DNA of 64,000 nt from Gordonia liuliyuniae (GCF_021739025.1 NZ_JAKKOT010000003.1:248001-312000); one strand, 5' to 3'; positions 8,673 through 20,220 are shown, numbered from the stretch's first letter. The notes: generated from the letters alone by a model not told the origin. Made by a program: numbers and translations.

Positions 8673-9512
8673 GTGAGCCAGCGTCTAACCGTCGAGGTCA
8701 TCGACATCACCGATCCCGCCGACGAGCGGGTCGACGACTTCCGTGATCTCAACTCCGTGGACCGTCGACCCGACCTTCCGGCGCTGCCGGGCGGCAGCGT
8801 CGGCAAGGCCCTGGTGATCGCCGAAGGCGTCCTCGTCGTCCAACGGATGATCGCATCGCGGTTCTCGCCGCATGCGCTGTTCGGGGTGGACCGTCGCCTC
8901 GCCGAACTGTCCGGCGACGTGGTCGAGGGCGCGGGCGGTATTCCGTTCTATCGTGCGTCCAAGGAGGTGATGGCCGAGGTGATCGGCTTCCACCTCAACC
9001 GCGGCGTGCTCTCCGCTGCGCGTCGCCCGCAGGCGCTGACGGTGGCGTCGGCGATCTCCTTGGCGCGGACCGTCGCGGTCCTGGAAGGCGTCAACGACCA
9101 CGAGAACATCGGCAGCGTCTTCCGCAATGCCGCAGGCCTCGGCGTCGACGCGGTGATCTTCGGGCCCGGCTGCGCCGACCCGCTGTACCGGCGCTGCGTC
9201 CGCGTCTCGATGGGGCATGCGCTGCTCGTGCCGTTCGCCAGGTCGGACGACTGGGCCGGCGATCTGGAGCGGTTGCGCGGCGACGGCTTCCGCACGATCG
9301 CCCTGACACCGGGGGAGGACAGTGTGCCGTTGCGGCAAGCGGTGCAGGGCGAGAAGCTGGCGTTCCTCGTCGGCGCCGAGGGGCCCGGCCTGAAGGAGCA
9401 CACGATGCGCTCCTGCGACGTTCGCGCGCACATCCCGATGAGCCGGGGCACCGATTCCCTCAACGTCGCGACGGCCGCTGCGGTCGCGTTCTATGAAGCA
9501 CTGAGTCGCTGA
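8673..9512 (+). CDS. TrmH/SpoU family RNA 2'-O-methyltransferase
   Basis: A 279-residue SPOUT methyltransferase that transfers a methyl group from SAM to a ribose 2'-OH of rRNA or tRNA. All three SPOUT motifs are present: NDHENIGSVFRNAAGLG (motif 1, about residue 140), LAFLVGAEGPGL (motif 2) and IPMSRGTDSLNVATAAAV (motif 3), forming the knotted SAM pocket. The N-terminal 100 residues carry the L30e-like substrate-binding domain. GTG at 8673 has no Shine-Dalgarno sequence and lies just after a promoter-like ATTGC, so a leaderless mRNA is likely. It matches Rv0881 in position. Target nucleotide unknown. Confidence 0.88.
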   Translation: MSQRLTVEVIDITDPADERVDDFRDLNSVDRRPDLPALPGGSVGKALVIAEGVLVVQRMIASRFSPHALFGVDRRLAELSGDVVEGAGGIPFYRASKEVMAEVIGFHLNRGVLSAARRPQALTVASAISLARTVAVLEGVNDHENIGSVFRNAAGLGVDAVIFGPGCADPLYRRCVRVSMGHALLVPFARSDDWAGDLERLRGDGFRTIALTPGEDSVPLRQAVQGEKLAFLVGAEGPGLKEHTMRSCDVRAHIPMSRGTDSLNVATAAAVAFYEALSR

Positions 9513-9520
9513 TCATCGGG

Positions 9521-9534
9521 CCGCTGATCAGCGG
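9521..9534. other. 14-bp perfect palindrome between convergent genes
   Basis: CCGCTGATCAGCGG lies in the 27-base gap between the convergent methyltransferase and DUF6928 genes. It has no loop, so as RNA it would be a weak terminator; it could be incidental. Confidence 0.4.
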
Positions 9535-9539
9535 GCTGG

Positions 9540-10418
9540 TTACAGGCGCCCGCGGAAACCGAAGTACCGCGAGATCGGGCCGGGCGCCTTCGGCTCCGGA
9601 GCTGGTCCGGGCGGTGTCGAGACGGCGAGCGGCATCGTCACCTCCGCGTCGGTGAGCTCAGCCGAGGCGCCCGCGGGGACGCTTGCGAGTTCCTCGGGGA
9701 CGTCTGCGGGTTCGTCGGCGGCCGACGGCGCAGGCTCTGCCGTCGGCAGCGGCTTCACCTGGGACGCGGGGGTCGCCTCCGCACCCTCGGACAGGATGCG
9801 GTACGTGAACACCGGGATGCGGGTCAGCTCGGTGTCGCCGTCGCCCGTCGGCGGGGTGAACCGGAAGCCGAGCCACTGACGGTTCGCCTCCTCGGCCAGC
9901 TCTGCGGGATGGAACGGCAGATCCAGTGGGTCGGCTTCGGCGCCGGGCAGGTACTGCAGCGGACGCTCACCCGCCCAGAACGGACTCTCGAACGGGAACG
10001 GGACGCCGTGGTCGGAGTGGATCGTGTCGGGTGACGCCGCGAACGCACGCTGCAGCCGTCCGTCCTCCCAGCGTGCGAACACCCCGGTGTTGGACGTCGG
10101 GTCCAACGACAGCAGCAGAACCGTCCAGCCCGGTTCCAGCCCGGTCACGAACGTGGTGATCTCGTCGGGCGTCACCGTCGCCAACGATCGGCCCGCCAAC
10201 ACCGCGACGTCACCGAAGTGCGCGGCGAACACCTCATCGTCGTCGGCATCGGCCAGCGTCGACAGGTTCGTGACGGCGGTAGCGGACGGGACGTCGTCGA
10301 CGTAGGCGCGACGCATCAGGTCGTCGGTGCGGTCCGGGTCGGCGACCGACCCCCGTCGAAGCTGTTCGGCGGGGTCCGGGCAGGCGACGAACCACAATGT
10401 GGTGGTGTGGGCGAACAA
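9540..10418 (-). CDS. DUF6928 family protein
   Basis: A 292-residue protein. Residues about 105-185 carry the family's core pattern: RWEDGRLQRAFAASPD, then PFPFESPFWAGERP, then LPFHPAELAEEA. The N-terminus begins HTTTLWFVACPDP, matching the alternating hydrophobic strand of the family; the C-terminal 90 residues are low-complexity Pro/Ala/Glu. It starts at TTG (10416-10418) directly after the TAA of sepH, with GGAGAG just upstream in the sepH 3' end, so translation is probably coupled to sepH. Function unknown. The Pro/Ala tail suggests an exposed linker. Confidence 0.68.
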   Translation of the reverse strand: MFAHTTTLWFVACPDPAEQLRRGSVADPDRTDDLMRRAYVDDVPSATAVTNLSTLADADDDEVFAAHFGDVAVLAGRSLATVTPDEITTFVTGLEPGWTVLLLSLDPTSNTGVFARWEDGRLQRAFAASPDTIHSDHGVPFPFESPFWAGERPLQYLPGAEADPLDLPFHPAELAEEANRQWLGFRFTPPTGDGDTELTRIPVFTYRILSEGAEATPASQVKPLPTAEPAPSAADEPADVPEELASVPAGASAELTDAEVTMPLAVSTPPGPAPEPKAPGPISRYFGFRGRL

Positions 10419-11291
10419 TTACTCTCCGGGGTGACTACGGACGCCCAAAAGGACGTCCTCCCAGGCTGGGACGCTCGGCGTCGCACGTTTTCCGCTGCGA
10501 TGCCGAGGGCCCTGCCCGTGCTGTTGTTGGTCCCGGCCGCTGCGCTCGGCGGACGGGTCGTCCTCGAACTCCAATTCCAGTGGAGACGACGACTGCTGTT
10601 CGATGATCTGGTCCGCGTTCACCGTGACCTGCTCGTGGCCGTCGGGCAGGACCTCGTGCTGCGGCGGCTCGGGCGTCGTCGGCACCACGGACATGACCGA
10701 GCGACGGGATGCGCGGGCCAGTTCGGGTTCGGTCAGTTCCACCGCGAGATCGTCCAGCGGCTCGGTGCTACCGCCGTGCGATCCGGGAGTGAACCGCCAG
10801 TGCGCGAACTCGTCGCGGCCGTTGCTGGTCCACCCGATCTGGACCACCCACCGGCCGTCGTCGGGGCGCCACGCGTCCCACGATGCCTCGGCCGAGGTGT
10901 TGCCGCGCAGAGCCAGGCATTCGGAGACGAGTTCGCCGAGCGTGTTCAGGCTTGGCCCGTCGATCCCCGCCGGGTGCGATGCGCGCGCCAACTCGGCCGC
11001 TCGCATGCGTTCCAGGAGTACGGGATGGGCGAACCGATAGATCTTCTCCGGGCGTTCCCCGGTCACGTCGGCGAGTTCGTCGACCGTCGCTCCGGCGCGG
11101 ACGCGGGCTTGAATCTCACGCGGGCTCAACGTGATGTCCGGCGCGGTCGGGACTTCGGGGGTCGGGACGGCCGGAGTGACGGCCTCGCGCAACACGTCGT
11201 CGACCGTCAGAGCGAAGTGGTCGCCGGAGTCGGTGTCGACACAGATCACCGTCCCGTCCGGATCGACGCGCAGCGCCTTCAACTTTCGCAC
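10419..11291 (-). CDS. sepH: Septation protein SepH
   Basis: A 290-residue actinobacterial cell-division regulator that stimulates FtsZ assembly. The N-terminal DUF3071 segment reads RKLKALRVDPDGTVICV and continues to SPREIQARVRAGATVDELA, a helix-turn-helix-like region (about residues 50-75) with the typical PEKIYRFAHPVLLER motif. The C-terminal half is acidic and disordered, as in the family. It starts with GTG. It is the first gene of a two-gene unit with the DUF6928 gene and lies next to serC, as in mycobacteria (Rv0883c-serC). Confidence 0.88.
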   Translation of the reverse strand: MRKLKALRVDPDGTVICVDTDSGDHFALTVDDVLREAVTPAVPTPEVPTAPDITLSPREIQARVRAGATVDELADVTGERPEKIYRFAHPVLLERMRAAELARASHPAGIDGPSLNTLGELVSECLALRGNTSAEASWDAWRPDDGRWVVQIGWTSNGRDEFAHWRFTPGSHGGSTEPLDDLAVELTEPELARASRRSVMSVVPTTPEPPQHEVLPDGHEQVTVNADQIIEQQSSSPLELEFEDDPSAERSGRDQQQHGQGPRHRSGKRATPSVPAWEDVLLGVRSHPGE

Positions 11292-11366
11292 TCGATCGAT
11301 CCTCCTCTGCGTCCTGACGTACGCGGATACCTGTTCCAGCGTAAGTCACCGCCCGGTCAGACGAGT

Positions 11367-11398
11367 GATGGACACGCGGAGTTCTCCGCGTGTCCATC
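11367..11398 (-). terminator. Terminator hairpin downstream of serC
   Basis: A perfect 15-base-pair stem (GATGGACACGCGGAG against its complement) with a 2-base loop lies 15 bases beyond the serC stop. There is no U-run, as often seen in actinobacteria. It also insulates the sepH promoter region. Confidence 0.7.
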
Positions 11399-11413
11399 CT
11401 CTACCGGCCTAGA

Positions 11414-12874
<1,461 letters not shown>

Positions 12875-12877
<3 letters not shown>

Positions 12878-12907
12878 TGTGACGCGAATCAGTGGCGCGA
12901 CACACTA
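12875..12907. repeat. Inverted repeat, 11 of 12 bp paired
   Basis: TAGTGTGACGCG (12875-12886) pairs with CGCGACACACTA (12896-12907) apart from one mismatch, across a 9-base loop. It starts at the stop of the small frame and ends 24 bases before the pdxH start, so it could be a terminator or an operator for pdxH. Confidence 0.5.
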
Positions 12908-12931
12908 GCGTCAGGAATACCATCAGTTCTC

Positions 12932-13618
12932 GTGAACGGGCAGGTCGAATTGCAGAACATGCGAGTCGGGTACGGAGCGGCCGACGCGACGGGCCGCGAC
13001 GGTGTCGCCGAGAACCTCGACGTGGCGTGGTTGACCGGCGATCCGCCGTGGCGCGCCCTGTTCGACGCCTGGCTAGCTGACGCGATCACCGCGGGCGTCA
13101 CCGAACCGAACGCGATGATCGTTGGCACGGTCGACGCGGACGGTCGACCGGCCACCCGGACAGTCCTCTGCAAAGGCGTGAGCGACGACGGAATCGTCTT
13201 CTTCACCGGATACAGCTCCGACAAAGGGCGTGCGCTCGCGACGAATCCGTATGCGTCGGCGACGTTTCCATGGATCGCGATGGAGCGGCAGGTGCACGTC
13301 CGGGGGCGCGTGGTCAAGGTGAGCGCCGCGGAGACAGCCGCGTACTGGAGTTCGCGTCCGCGCGGATCGCAGGTGTCGGCGTCGGCGTCCGACCAGTCTC
13401 GTCCCATCGTGTCGCGCGCGGCGTTGGAGGCCAAGGCCGCCGGAGTCGCCGCCGACCTCGGCGCCGACCGGCCCGTCCCGGTCCCGGCGGACTGGGGCGG
13501 CTACCGGATCGAGCCGGAGGTCGTCGAATTCTGGCAGGGACGCGCCGACCGCCTCCACAATCGGGTGCGTGCGGTGCGTGACGGCGATTCGTGGCGCGTC
13601 GACCGTCTGCAACCGTAG
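12932..13618 (+). CDS. pdxH: Pyridoxamine/pyridoxine 5'-phosphate oxidase
   Basis: A 228-residue FMN oxidase that makes pyridoxal 5'-phosphate from PNP or PMP using oxygen. Family features: EPNAMIVGTVDADGRPATRTVLCKG (FMN-binding strands, about residues 52-76), FFTGYSSDKG, YASATFPW, and the C-terminal WGGYRIEPEVVEFWQGRADRLHNR signature (about 188-211), ending RLQP as in the M. tuberculosis enzyme. GTG at 12932 is used. Its TAG overlaps the GTG of the next gene by one base. Together with nearby serC it places two PLP-linked enzymes side by side. Confidence 0.93.
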   Translation: MNGQVELQNMRVGYGAADATGRDGVAENLDVAWLTGDPPWRALFDAWLADAITAGVTEPNAMIVGTVDADGRPATRTVLCKGVSDDGIVFFTGYSSDKGRALATNPYASATFPWIAMERQVHVRGRVVKVSAAETAAYWSSRPRGSQVSASASDQSRPIVSRAALEAKAAGVAADLGADRPVPVPADWGGYRIEPEVVEFWQGRADRLHNRVRAVRDGDSWRVDRLQP

Positions 13619-14901
13619 TGGCTCGACTCCTCGCCGACACCACGCCGCTGAAGAACAAGAACTTCAGTCGCCTGTGGTGGGCGAACATCGTCACCGTCAT
13701 CGGCGCGCAGCTGACGGTGGTCGCGGTGCCCGCCCAGATCTACGCGATGACCGGGAGCTCGGCGTACGTCGGGTTGACCGGAGTGTTCGGTCTCGTACCG
13801 CTCGTGGTCTTCGGTCTGTGGGGCGGGGCGCTCGCCGACACGTTCGACCGCCGCCGCATCCTGCTCGTCACCACCTTCGGGCTGATCGCGACGGGCGTGC
13901 TGTTCTGGGCGCAGGCGGCGGCGGGCTGGAACAATGTGTGGATCCTGCTGGGCGTGTTCTCGCTGCAGCAGGCGTTCTTCGCCGTCAACCAGCCGACGCG
14001 TACCGCCGTCCTCCCGCGGATCCTGGAGCAGGAGGATCTCCCGGCGGCGAACTCGTTGAACATGACCGTGATGCAGGCTGGTGCGATCGCCGGCCCGCTG
14101 GTCGGCGGCGCGTTGATCCCGGTGCTCGGCTTCTCGCTGCTCTACCTCGTGGACTCGATCTGTCTGCTCGCCACACTGTGGGCGGTGATCGCGTTGCCGT
14201 CGCTGCCGCCGGAACTGCCCGAGGGAGTCAGGCCGACGACGCCGGGCCTCAAGTCGGTGATCGACGGCCTCGTCTATTTGAAGACGCAGCCAGTGCTGTT
14301 GATGTCGTTCGTCGTCGATCTCATCGCGATGATCTTCGGCATGCCGCGCGCGCTGTTCCCGCAGATGGCGCACGAGGACTTCGGCGGACCGACCGACGGC
14401 GGTGTCGCGTTCGCGCTGCTGTTCATCGCGATTCCGCTCGGCGCCGTCGTCGGTGGGGTGCTGTCGGGGTGGGTGTCGCGGGTGCAGCGGCAGGGACGCG
14501 CGGTGATCATCTGCATCGTCGTGTGGGGTCTGGCGATCACGGTGTCTGGTGTGTTGCTGCTGTTCGCGAACGGTTCGCCGCTCCCGGTCCTGCCGCTGGT
14601 CGTGGTCGCGTTGATGGTCGGCGGCGCCGCCGACATGGCGTCGGCCGCCTTCCGGCAGACGATGCTGCAGTCTGCCGCCAACGACGATGTCCGCGGCCGC
14701 TTGCAGGGGGTCTTCACCGTCATCGTCGCCGGTGGTCCGCGCATCGCCGACGTCGCGCACGGTGGGTCCGCCGCAGTCGCGGGCACGGCCGCGACCGTCG
14801 CCGGGGGCGGCGTCCTCACCGTGATCGGAACCGTTCTCGCCGCCCTCGCGGTGCCTGCGTTCTGGCGGTACCGGGTGATCGTGCGCGAACGGAAGGCGTG
14901 A
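13618..14901 (+). CDS. MFS transporter, MFS_3 (EntS-like) family
   Basis: A 427-residue 12-helix major facilitator protein of the MFS_3 exporter group, which includes enterobactin exporter EntS. The N-terminus PLKNKNFSRLWWANIVTVIG is typical, and the family loop between helices 2 and 3 is ALADTFDRRRILL (about residues 73-85). The family exports hydrophobic compounds; substrate unknown. GTG at 13618 overlaps the pdxH stop, so the two are co-transcribed. It lies 17 kb from the siderophore locus, so a link to siderophore export is not implied. Confidence 0.82.
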   Translation: MARLLADTTPLKNKNFSRLWWANIVTVIGAQLTVVAVPAQIYAMTGSSAYVGLTGVFGLVPLVVFGLWGGALADTFDRRRILLVTTFGLIATGVLFWAQAAAGWNNVWILLGVFSLQQAFFAVNQPTRTAVLPRILEQEDLPAANSLNMTVMQAGAIAGPLVGGALIPVLGFSLLYLVDSICLLATLWAVIALPSLPPELPEGVRPTTPGLKSVIDGLVYLKTQPVLLMSFVVDLIAMIFGMPRALFPQMAHEDFGGPTDGGVAFALLFIAIPLGAVVGGVLSGWVSRVQRQGRAVIICIVVWGLAITVSGVLLLFANGSPLPVLPLVVVALMVGGAADMASAAFRQTMLQSAANDDVRGRLQGVFTVIVAGGPRIADVAHGGSAAVAGTAATVAGGGVLTVIGTVLAALAVPAFWRYRVIVRERKA

Positions 14902-14923
14902 TCGGCTTCGAAATCCGGTCGGC

Positions 14924-15928
14924 TCAGTCGTTCACCTCGTTGCTCTGCCACGGGAGGTTGGCGCGGCGACCCGCGTGGACGGGGCAGTAGTGGATCGGGT
15001 TGTCGCGCTCGGCGCCGGTCGGCAGGTTGCGGGTCGGTGTCTCCACGAGGGGAGCGTCGGGCGCGACGCGGCCGCTGACCCGGTCGTCGGCGTCACGGGC
15101 GCGCGGGTGGCGGCGGTAGCGGGCAGGCAGCAGACGCAGGGTCCGGTCGACGGCCGTGCCGAACCGCCGGAACCGCCGTTCGTCCTTATCGGTCCACGTC
15201 AGACCCATCATCTCGCGGATCGGCTCGTCGTAGAGGCCGGTCGTGATCCACATGAACAGTCGCTGGACCACCCTCACCTGCCGTTTCCACACCCAGTTCG
15301 GCATCCACGGCTGCGCCCACGGCGGGGCGGGCAGCGACGTGATGTCGAGGACGGTGCGCACCGCATCGTGGTCACGGAGCACCCTGCGGCACATGTGATC
15401 CCAGTACTCCAAGAACTCCTCGTACGTGTCCGGGCACGGGCGCATGCTGATTCCGTACGCGGCGTACCAGTTGCGCGACTCCTCGAACAGGGCGCGCTTG
15501 TCGGCCTCGGAGATGGGCGGGCCGAACGCCTCCGCGCACCGGATGTTCCCGTACCAGAACGTTGCGTGCGCCCAGTAGAAGACATCCGGGTCGAGTGCGT
15601 GGTAACGCCGCCCGTCGTTCATCGTGCCCTTGATCGTCAGGTGATAGTCACGGACCTCTCGGCCGGTCTCCGGTGTCTGGTCGAAGACGACGCCCGAGAT
15701 CGGATACAGCGAGCGCATCAGGCGTTCCCAGCGCTCGCCGAAGAAGTCGGAGTGCTCCCAGACGCCCGCAGCCAGCTTCGGATGCATGTTCTGCATCGAC
15801 CCCGACCACAGACCCATCAGCATGCCTCGCCAGTCGCCGAAGTACCGCCAGGTGACCGAGTCGGGCCCGAGCGGTGGCAGGGTCTGTGTATCGGGGTCGA
15901 TCGCTTGGTAGGGCAGCACGTCCGTCAT
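14924..15928 (-). CDS. MpaB-family oxygenase (DUF2236)
   Basis: A 334-residue protein matching the MpaB/latex-clearing-protein-like DUF2236 fold, in which some members are heme-dependent oxygenases. Recognisable stretches are DSVTWRYFGDWRGMLMGLW at the N-terminus, WEHSDFFGERWERLMRS (about residues 57-73) and an AHATFWYGNIR segment in the core. ATG at 15928 has no strong Shine-Dalgarno. It converges on the MFS gene with a 22-base gap. No cofactor ligand can be assigned with confidence from sequence alone, so oxygenase is the family name rather than a shown activity. Confidence 0.82.
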   Translation of the reverse strand: MTDVLPYQAIDPDTQTLPPLGPDSVTWRYFGDWRGMLMGLWSGSMQNMHPKLAAGVWEHSDFFGERWERLMRSLYPISGVVFDQTPETGREVRDYHLTIKGTMNDGRRYHALDPDVFYWAHATFWYGNIRCAEAFGPPISEADKRALFEESRNWYAAYGISMRPCPDTYEEFLEYWDHMCRRVLRDHDAVRTVLDITSLPAPPWAQPWMPNWVWKRQVRVVQRLFMWITTGLYDEPIREMMGLTWTDKDERRFRRFGTAVDRTLRLLPARYRRHPRARDADDRVSGRVAPDAPLVETPTRNLPTGAERDNPIHYCPVHAGRRANLPWQSNEVND

Positions 15929-15969
15929 GAGACGAAACTCTAGATGCGTCTCATCCTAAAGGCAATGGC

Positions 15970-16854
15970 TCACCCGAGGTCGAACCGCACAAGGTCGCCG
16001 GCGACGAGCTGGGCCGCGAGGTGCAGCGACGACGGCGTCAGGACCGCGACGACCGGGTAACCGCCGGTCACCGGATGGTCAGCGAGGAACATCACCGGCT
16101 GTCCACTCGATGGAATCTGCACCCCGCCGAGCGGCACGCCCTCGGACGCGGGCTCCGGCAGATCACGGTGTGCCACAACGGGTTCGGTGCTGTCGGTGGG
16201 GCGATCCACGCGCACGCCGATCCGATTGCTCGCCGGATTCACCACCCATGCCCCGTCGGTCAGCGAATCCGGAGCGACGAGGCGGTCGGCGCGTGGACCG
16301 AGGCGAACGGTCAGCGTGACGGTTGGCGACGCCGGGCACGGAGCGGGCGGCGCGAGCATCACCGCGGGCCACGTCGACGACAGGGTGCCGACCGGCAGCT
16401 CGTCGCCGACCGCGAGGGGCGCGGGCCCCAGCCCGGACAGCGTGTCGGTCGATCGTGAGCCGAGTTCGGCGGCCACGGCGAACCCGCCGCGGACCGACAC
16501 GTAGTTGCGGCAGCCGCGGCGTGGAGCCGTCACCGACAACGTCTGGCCGTTCTTGAGCGCGATCGCCGAATGGCTGCCGACCTCGCGCCCGTCCACCCGC
16601 ACGACGGTGGTCGGCCCGGCGACGGCGACGAGAGCGGTCCCGTGGAGCCGAGCCGAGAAGCCGCCGAGCGTCACCTCGACGCACGCGGCGTCCTCGAGAT
16701 TGCCGACGAGCCGGTTGGCGAGCGCGAACGACTCGAGGTCGGCGGCGCCCGAGCGGGGCACGCCCAGGTGTGCGTGCCCCGGCCTGCCGAGGTCCTGCAC
16801 CGTCGCGAGGAGTCCCGTCGAGGCGACCTCGAACTCGGCGTGCGGGCCGGTCAT
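15970..16854 (-). CDS. pxpC: 5-oxoprolinase subunit C (KipA/biotin-dependent carboxyltransferase-like)
   Basis: A 294-residue protein of the PxpC/KipA family, which with PxpB and PxpA makes the ATP-dependent 5-oxoproline hydrolase. Characteristic: GLLATVQDLGRPGHAHLGVPRSGAAD at the N-terminus (about residues 13-38), NRLVGN, and GVQIPSSGQPVMFLADHPVTGGYP near the C-terminus. ATG at 16854 overlaps the pxpB stop as ATGA. No PxpA (LamB/YcsF) gene is in the window, so the pair is either a partial complex or its partner is elsewhere. Confidence 0.88.
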   Translation of the reverse strand: MTGPHAEFEVASTGLLATVQDLGRPGHAHLGVPRSGAADLESFALANRLVGNLEDAACVEVTLGGFSARLHGTALVAVAGPTTVVRVDGREVGSHSAIALKNGQTLSVTAPRRGCRNYVSVRGGFAVAAELGSRSTDTLSGLGPAPLAVGDELPVGTLSSTWPAVMLAPPAPCPASPTVTLTVRLGPRADRLVAPDSLTDGAWVVNPASNRIGVRVDRPTDSTEPVVAHRDLPEPASEGVPLGGVQIPSSGQPVMFLADHPVTGGYPVVAVLTPSSLHLAAQLVAGDLVRFDLG

Positions 16855-17528
16855 GCGCGCACCTGCTCGAAACGGACGGTCGAACCCGTCGAGAGGACCG
16901 CGGGCGGGACGGCGGACGAGTCCCACATCCGGCGGGTCGTGCGACCGAGGAGATGCCATCCGCCCGGGCTCTCGCGCGGATAGACGGCGCTGTAGCCGGC
17001 CGCGACCGCGACCGATCCGGACGGGACGGCGGGTCGCGATTGGCCGCGACGCCCGATTTGGGCGAGCAGCTCGATGTCAGATATCTCACTCGAACCATCG
17101 GGGATCAGGTATCCGAACCCGGGGGCGAACCCCATGAACTGAACCCGCCAGAGCACCGCTGTGTGCGCTCGGATCAGGTCGTCGACCGAACAGTGGGCGA
17201 TCGATGCGGCGGCGGCGAGGTCGGGCCCGTCGTACACCGTCGCGATGACCGCCGGATCGCCCGAACTCGACGCCGGGTCGTCGGCCCGCCGGTGGTCGGC
17301 CGCTAAGTCGTGCACGACGCGACGAACCCCCAACTCGTTCACGCCGGTGCCCGGAAGCGCTTCCACCAGAACCGTTTCGGCTCCAGCCACCACATCGGCG
17401 ACAATCAGTAGGCCGTCGTCCGCGGCCCTCCGCAACGCAGTCGCGGCGCGCGCCGCCGCGGATGCGGGGTCGTCGTGTCCGCTGAAGTCGAGGAGGAGAG
17501 CGTCGTCTCCCGCCGGGTACTCGCGCAT
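16851..17528 (-). CDS. pxpB: 5-oxoprolinase subunit B (KipI-like)
   Basis: A 225-residue PxpB/KipI (allophanate hydrolase subunit 1 domain) protein. The two hallmark motifs are FMGFAPGFGYL (about residues 132-142) and YPRESPGGWHLLGRT (about 193-207), both in the cyclophilin-like fold. It acts as a heterodimer with the PxpC protein encoded downstream. ATG at 17528; first gene of the two-gene unit, divergent from gltA. Confidence 0.87.
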   Translation of the reverse strand: MREYPAGDDALLLDFSGHDDPASAAARAATALRRAADDGLLIVADVVAGAETVLVEALPGTGVNELGVRRVVHDLAADHRRADDPASSSGDPAVIATVYDGPDLAAAASIAHCSVDDLIRAHTAVLWRVQFMGFAPGFGYLIPDGSSEISDIELLAQIGRRGQSRPAVPSGSVAVAAGYSAVYPRESPGGWHLLGRTTRRMWDSSAVPPAVLSTGSTVRFEQVRA

Positions 17529-17699
17529 GAACTCACGGTATCGGGATATGAGTAAGCTGAGCGGGCGACGAGAGAAGTCGCAGGCTTCCCTGTGAGCAAA
17601 CCCGTGGTGATCCCCGGGGGACCCTCAGTGGGCGGCCGAGTCGAAAGCCGACTAAGTTGTAACCAACAACTGCTCACCCGCGATTGCTAAGGGGTTTGT
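17529..17699. promoter_or_regulatory. 171-bp divergent region pxpB-gltA
   Basis: Contains an inverted repeat GTTGT-AACCA-ACAAC (17656-17670), 30 bases before the gltA start, and a TTGCTAAGGGG stretch next to the start codon. It must hold the gltA and pxpB promoters; I cannot place a -10 with certainty. No iron box and no terminator-antiterminator pair was seen. Confidence 0.4.
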
Positions 17700-19010
<1,311 letters not shown>

Positions 19011-19014
19011 AACC

Positions 19015-19380
19015 ATGGCTGACAACACCAAACCCGACGTCGAATTCCCCGAGGGCCCGGCCCCGACCGAACTCCAGATCACCGATCTGGTCGTCGGCGA
19101 CGGCGCCGAAGCCCAGCGCGGCGGGATGGTCGACGTGCACTACGTTGGCGTCGAGTTCGAGACCGGCGAAGAGTTCGACTCGTCGTGGGACCGCGGCCAG
19201 AGCGCGAACTTCCCGCTCGAGGCGTTGATCCCCGGATGGCAGGAGGGCATCCCCGGCATGAAGGTCGGCGGCCGCCGCCGCCTCGTCGTGCCGCCGGAGC
19301 TCGCGTACGGCCCCGAAGGGGCGGGACACCGCCTCTCGGGTAAGACGCTGATCTTCGTGATCGACCTGCTCGGCGCCTGA
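19015..19380 (+). CDS. FKBP-type peptidyl-prolyl cis-trans isomerase
   Basis: A 121-residue single-domain FKBP that catalyses prolyl isomerisation during protein folding. It has the FKBP core: VDVHYVGVEFETGEEFDSSWDRG (about residues 38-60), PLEALIPGWQEGIPGMKVGGRRRLVVPPELAYG (shown in parts: IPGWQEGI, GMKVGGRR, PPELAYG), ending LIFVIDLLG. No signal peptide, so cytoplasmic. It lies 4 bases after gltA and the unit ends in a strong hairpin. Confidence 0.93.
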   Translation: MADNTKPDVEFPEGPAPTELQITDLVVGDGAEAQRGGMVDVHYVGVEFETGEEFDSSWDRGQSANFPLEALIPGWQEGIPGMKVGGRRRLVVPPELAYGPEGAGHRLSGKTLIFVIDLLGA

Positions 19381-19387
19381 GACTGAC

Positions 19388-19428
19388 CGACGCGACGCCC
19401 GGAACCGATGGTTCCGGGCGTCGCGTCG
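19388..19428. terminator. Bidirectional terminator, 19-bp perfect stem
   Basis: A perfect 19-base-pair stem with a 3-base loop (GAT, 19407-19409) sits 7 bases after the FKBP stop and 15 bases before the convergent ABC permease stop. It serves both directions and lacks a U-run. Confidence 0.88.
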
Positions 19429-19443
19429 TCTGCGGGTTCGCGC

Positions 19444-20220
19444 TCACCGCGCGGTGCGGCGCGGGAACACCCAGGCGGTCAGCGCGGCCGCGACCGCGAT
19501 GATCCCGACACACCAGGCGACGGCGATGACCGCGTCGCCGCCGGGCGCCTGGCCGGCCAGAAGCGCTCGAGTCGCTTCGATCACCGGGGTCGCCGGCTGG
19601 TGCGCCGCGAACGCCTGGAGCCATCCGGGCATCGAGTCGATGGGGACGAATGCGCTGGACGCGTACGGCAGGAACAGGATGACGAATCCGTAGCCGCTGG
19701 CGGCTTCGGCCGATCCCGCGACCAGTCCGAGCATCGCGAACACCGAGGTGATAGCCAGGATGTACAGCGCGATGAGGCCGAGCGCGCCGACGGCGTCGAC
19801 GATGTTCGCGTGGGGGCGGAACCCGAGGGCGACGGCGACGAGGACGACGACGCCGGTCGCGACCAGGTTGCGGAGGACGCTCGCCACGGTGTGGCCGACG
19901 AGAACGGTCGCCGCGGACACCGGCATGGTCCGCAACCGATCGATGGCGCCCGATGTCATGTCCTGGCTGACCGACACCCCCGTACTCGCCGCACCGAACC
20001 CGGCGCAGGTCAGCACGATGCCGGGTACCACGTAGTCGAGGTAGCTGCCGGTGTCGGAGATCGCGCCGCCGAAGACGAAGACGAACAGCAGCATGAGCAT
20101 CACAGGCAGCATCACCGCCATGATCATCGCGTCGATGTCGCGGACGCTGTGGCGGACCGATCGGCCGATGAGGATGCGCGAGGCGGTGAGGGCGCTCACG
20201 CCCGGGGCTGGAGTGGTCAT
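19444..20220 (-). CDS. ABC-2 type exporter permease
   Basis: A 258-residue ABC-2 membrane subunit with six hydrophobic segments, the DrrB/daunorubicin-resistance type. The family region is seen as VSVSQDMTSGAIDRLRTMPVS (about residues 75-95) before the third helix, and DSMPGWLQAFAAHQPATPVIEA (motifs SMPGWLQ and HQPATPV) near the C-terminus. ATG at 20220 overlaps the TGA of the ATPase gene (TGATG), so the two are translated together. Substrate unknown, probably a drug or hydrophobic metabolite. Confidence 0.87.
   Translation of the reverse strand: MTTPAPGVSALTASRILIGRSVRHSVRDIDAMIMAVMLPVMLMLLFVFVFGGAISDTGSYLDYVVPGIVLTCAGFGAASTGVSVSQDMTSGAIDRLRTMPVSAATVLVGHTVASVLRNLVATGVVVLVAVALGFRPHANIVDAVGALGLIALYILAITSVFAMLGLVAGSAEAASGYGFVILFLPYASSAFVPIDSMPGWLQAFAAHQPATPVIEATRALLAGQAPGGDAVIAVAWCVGIIAVAAALTAWVFPRRTAR

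Noticed and set aside
13618-14901. MFS_3 gene as part of the siderophore system (EntS-like)
   Set aside because: It is coupled to pdxH, has no iron box and is 17 kb away; family membership alone does not support siderophore export.
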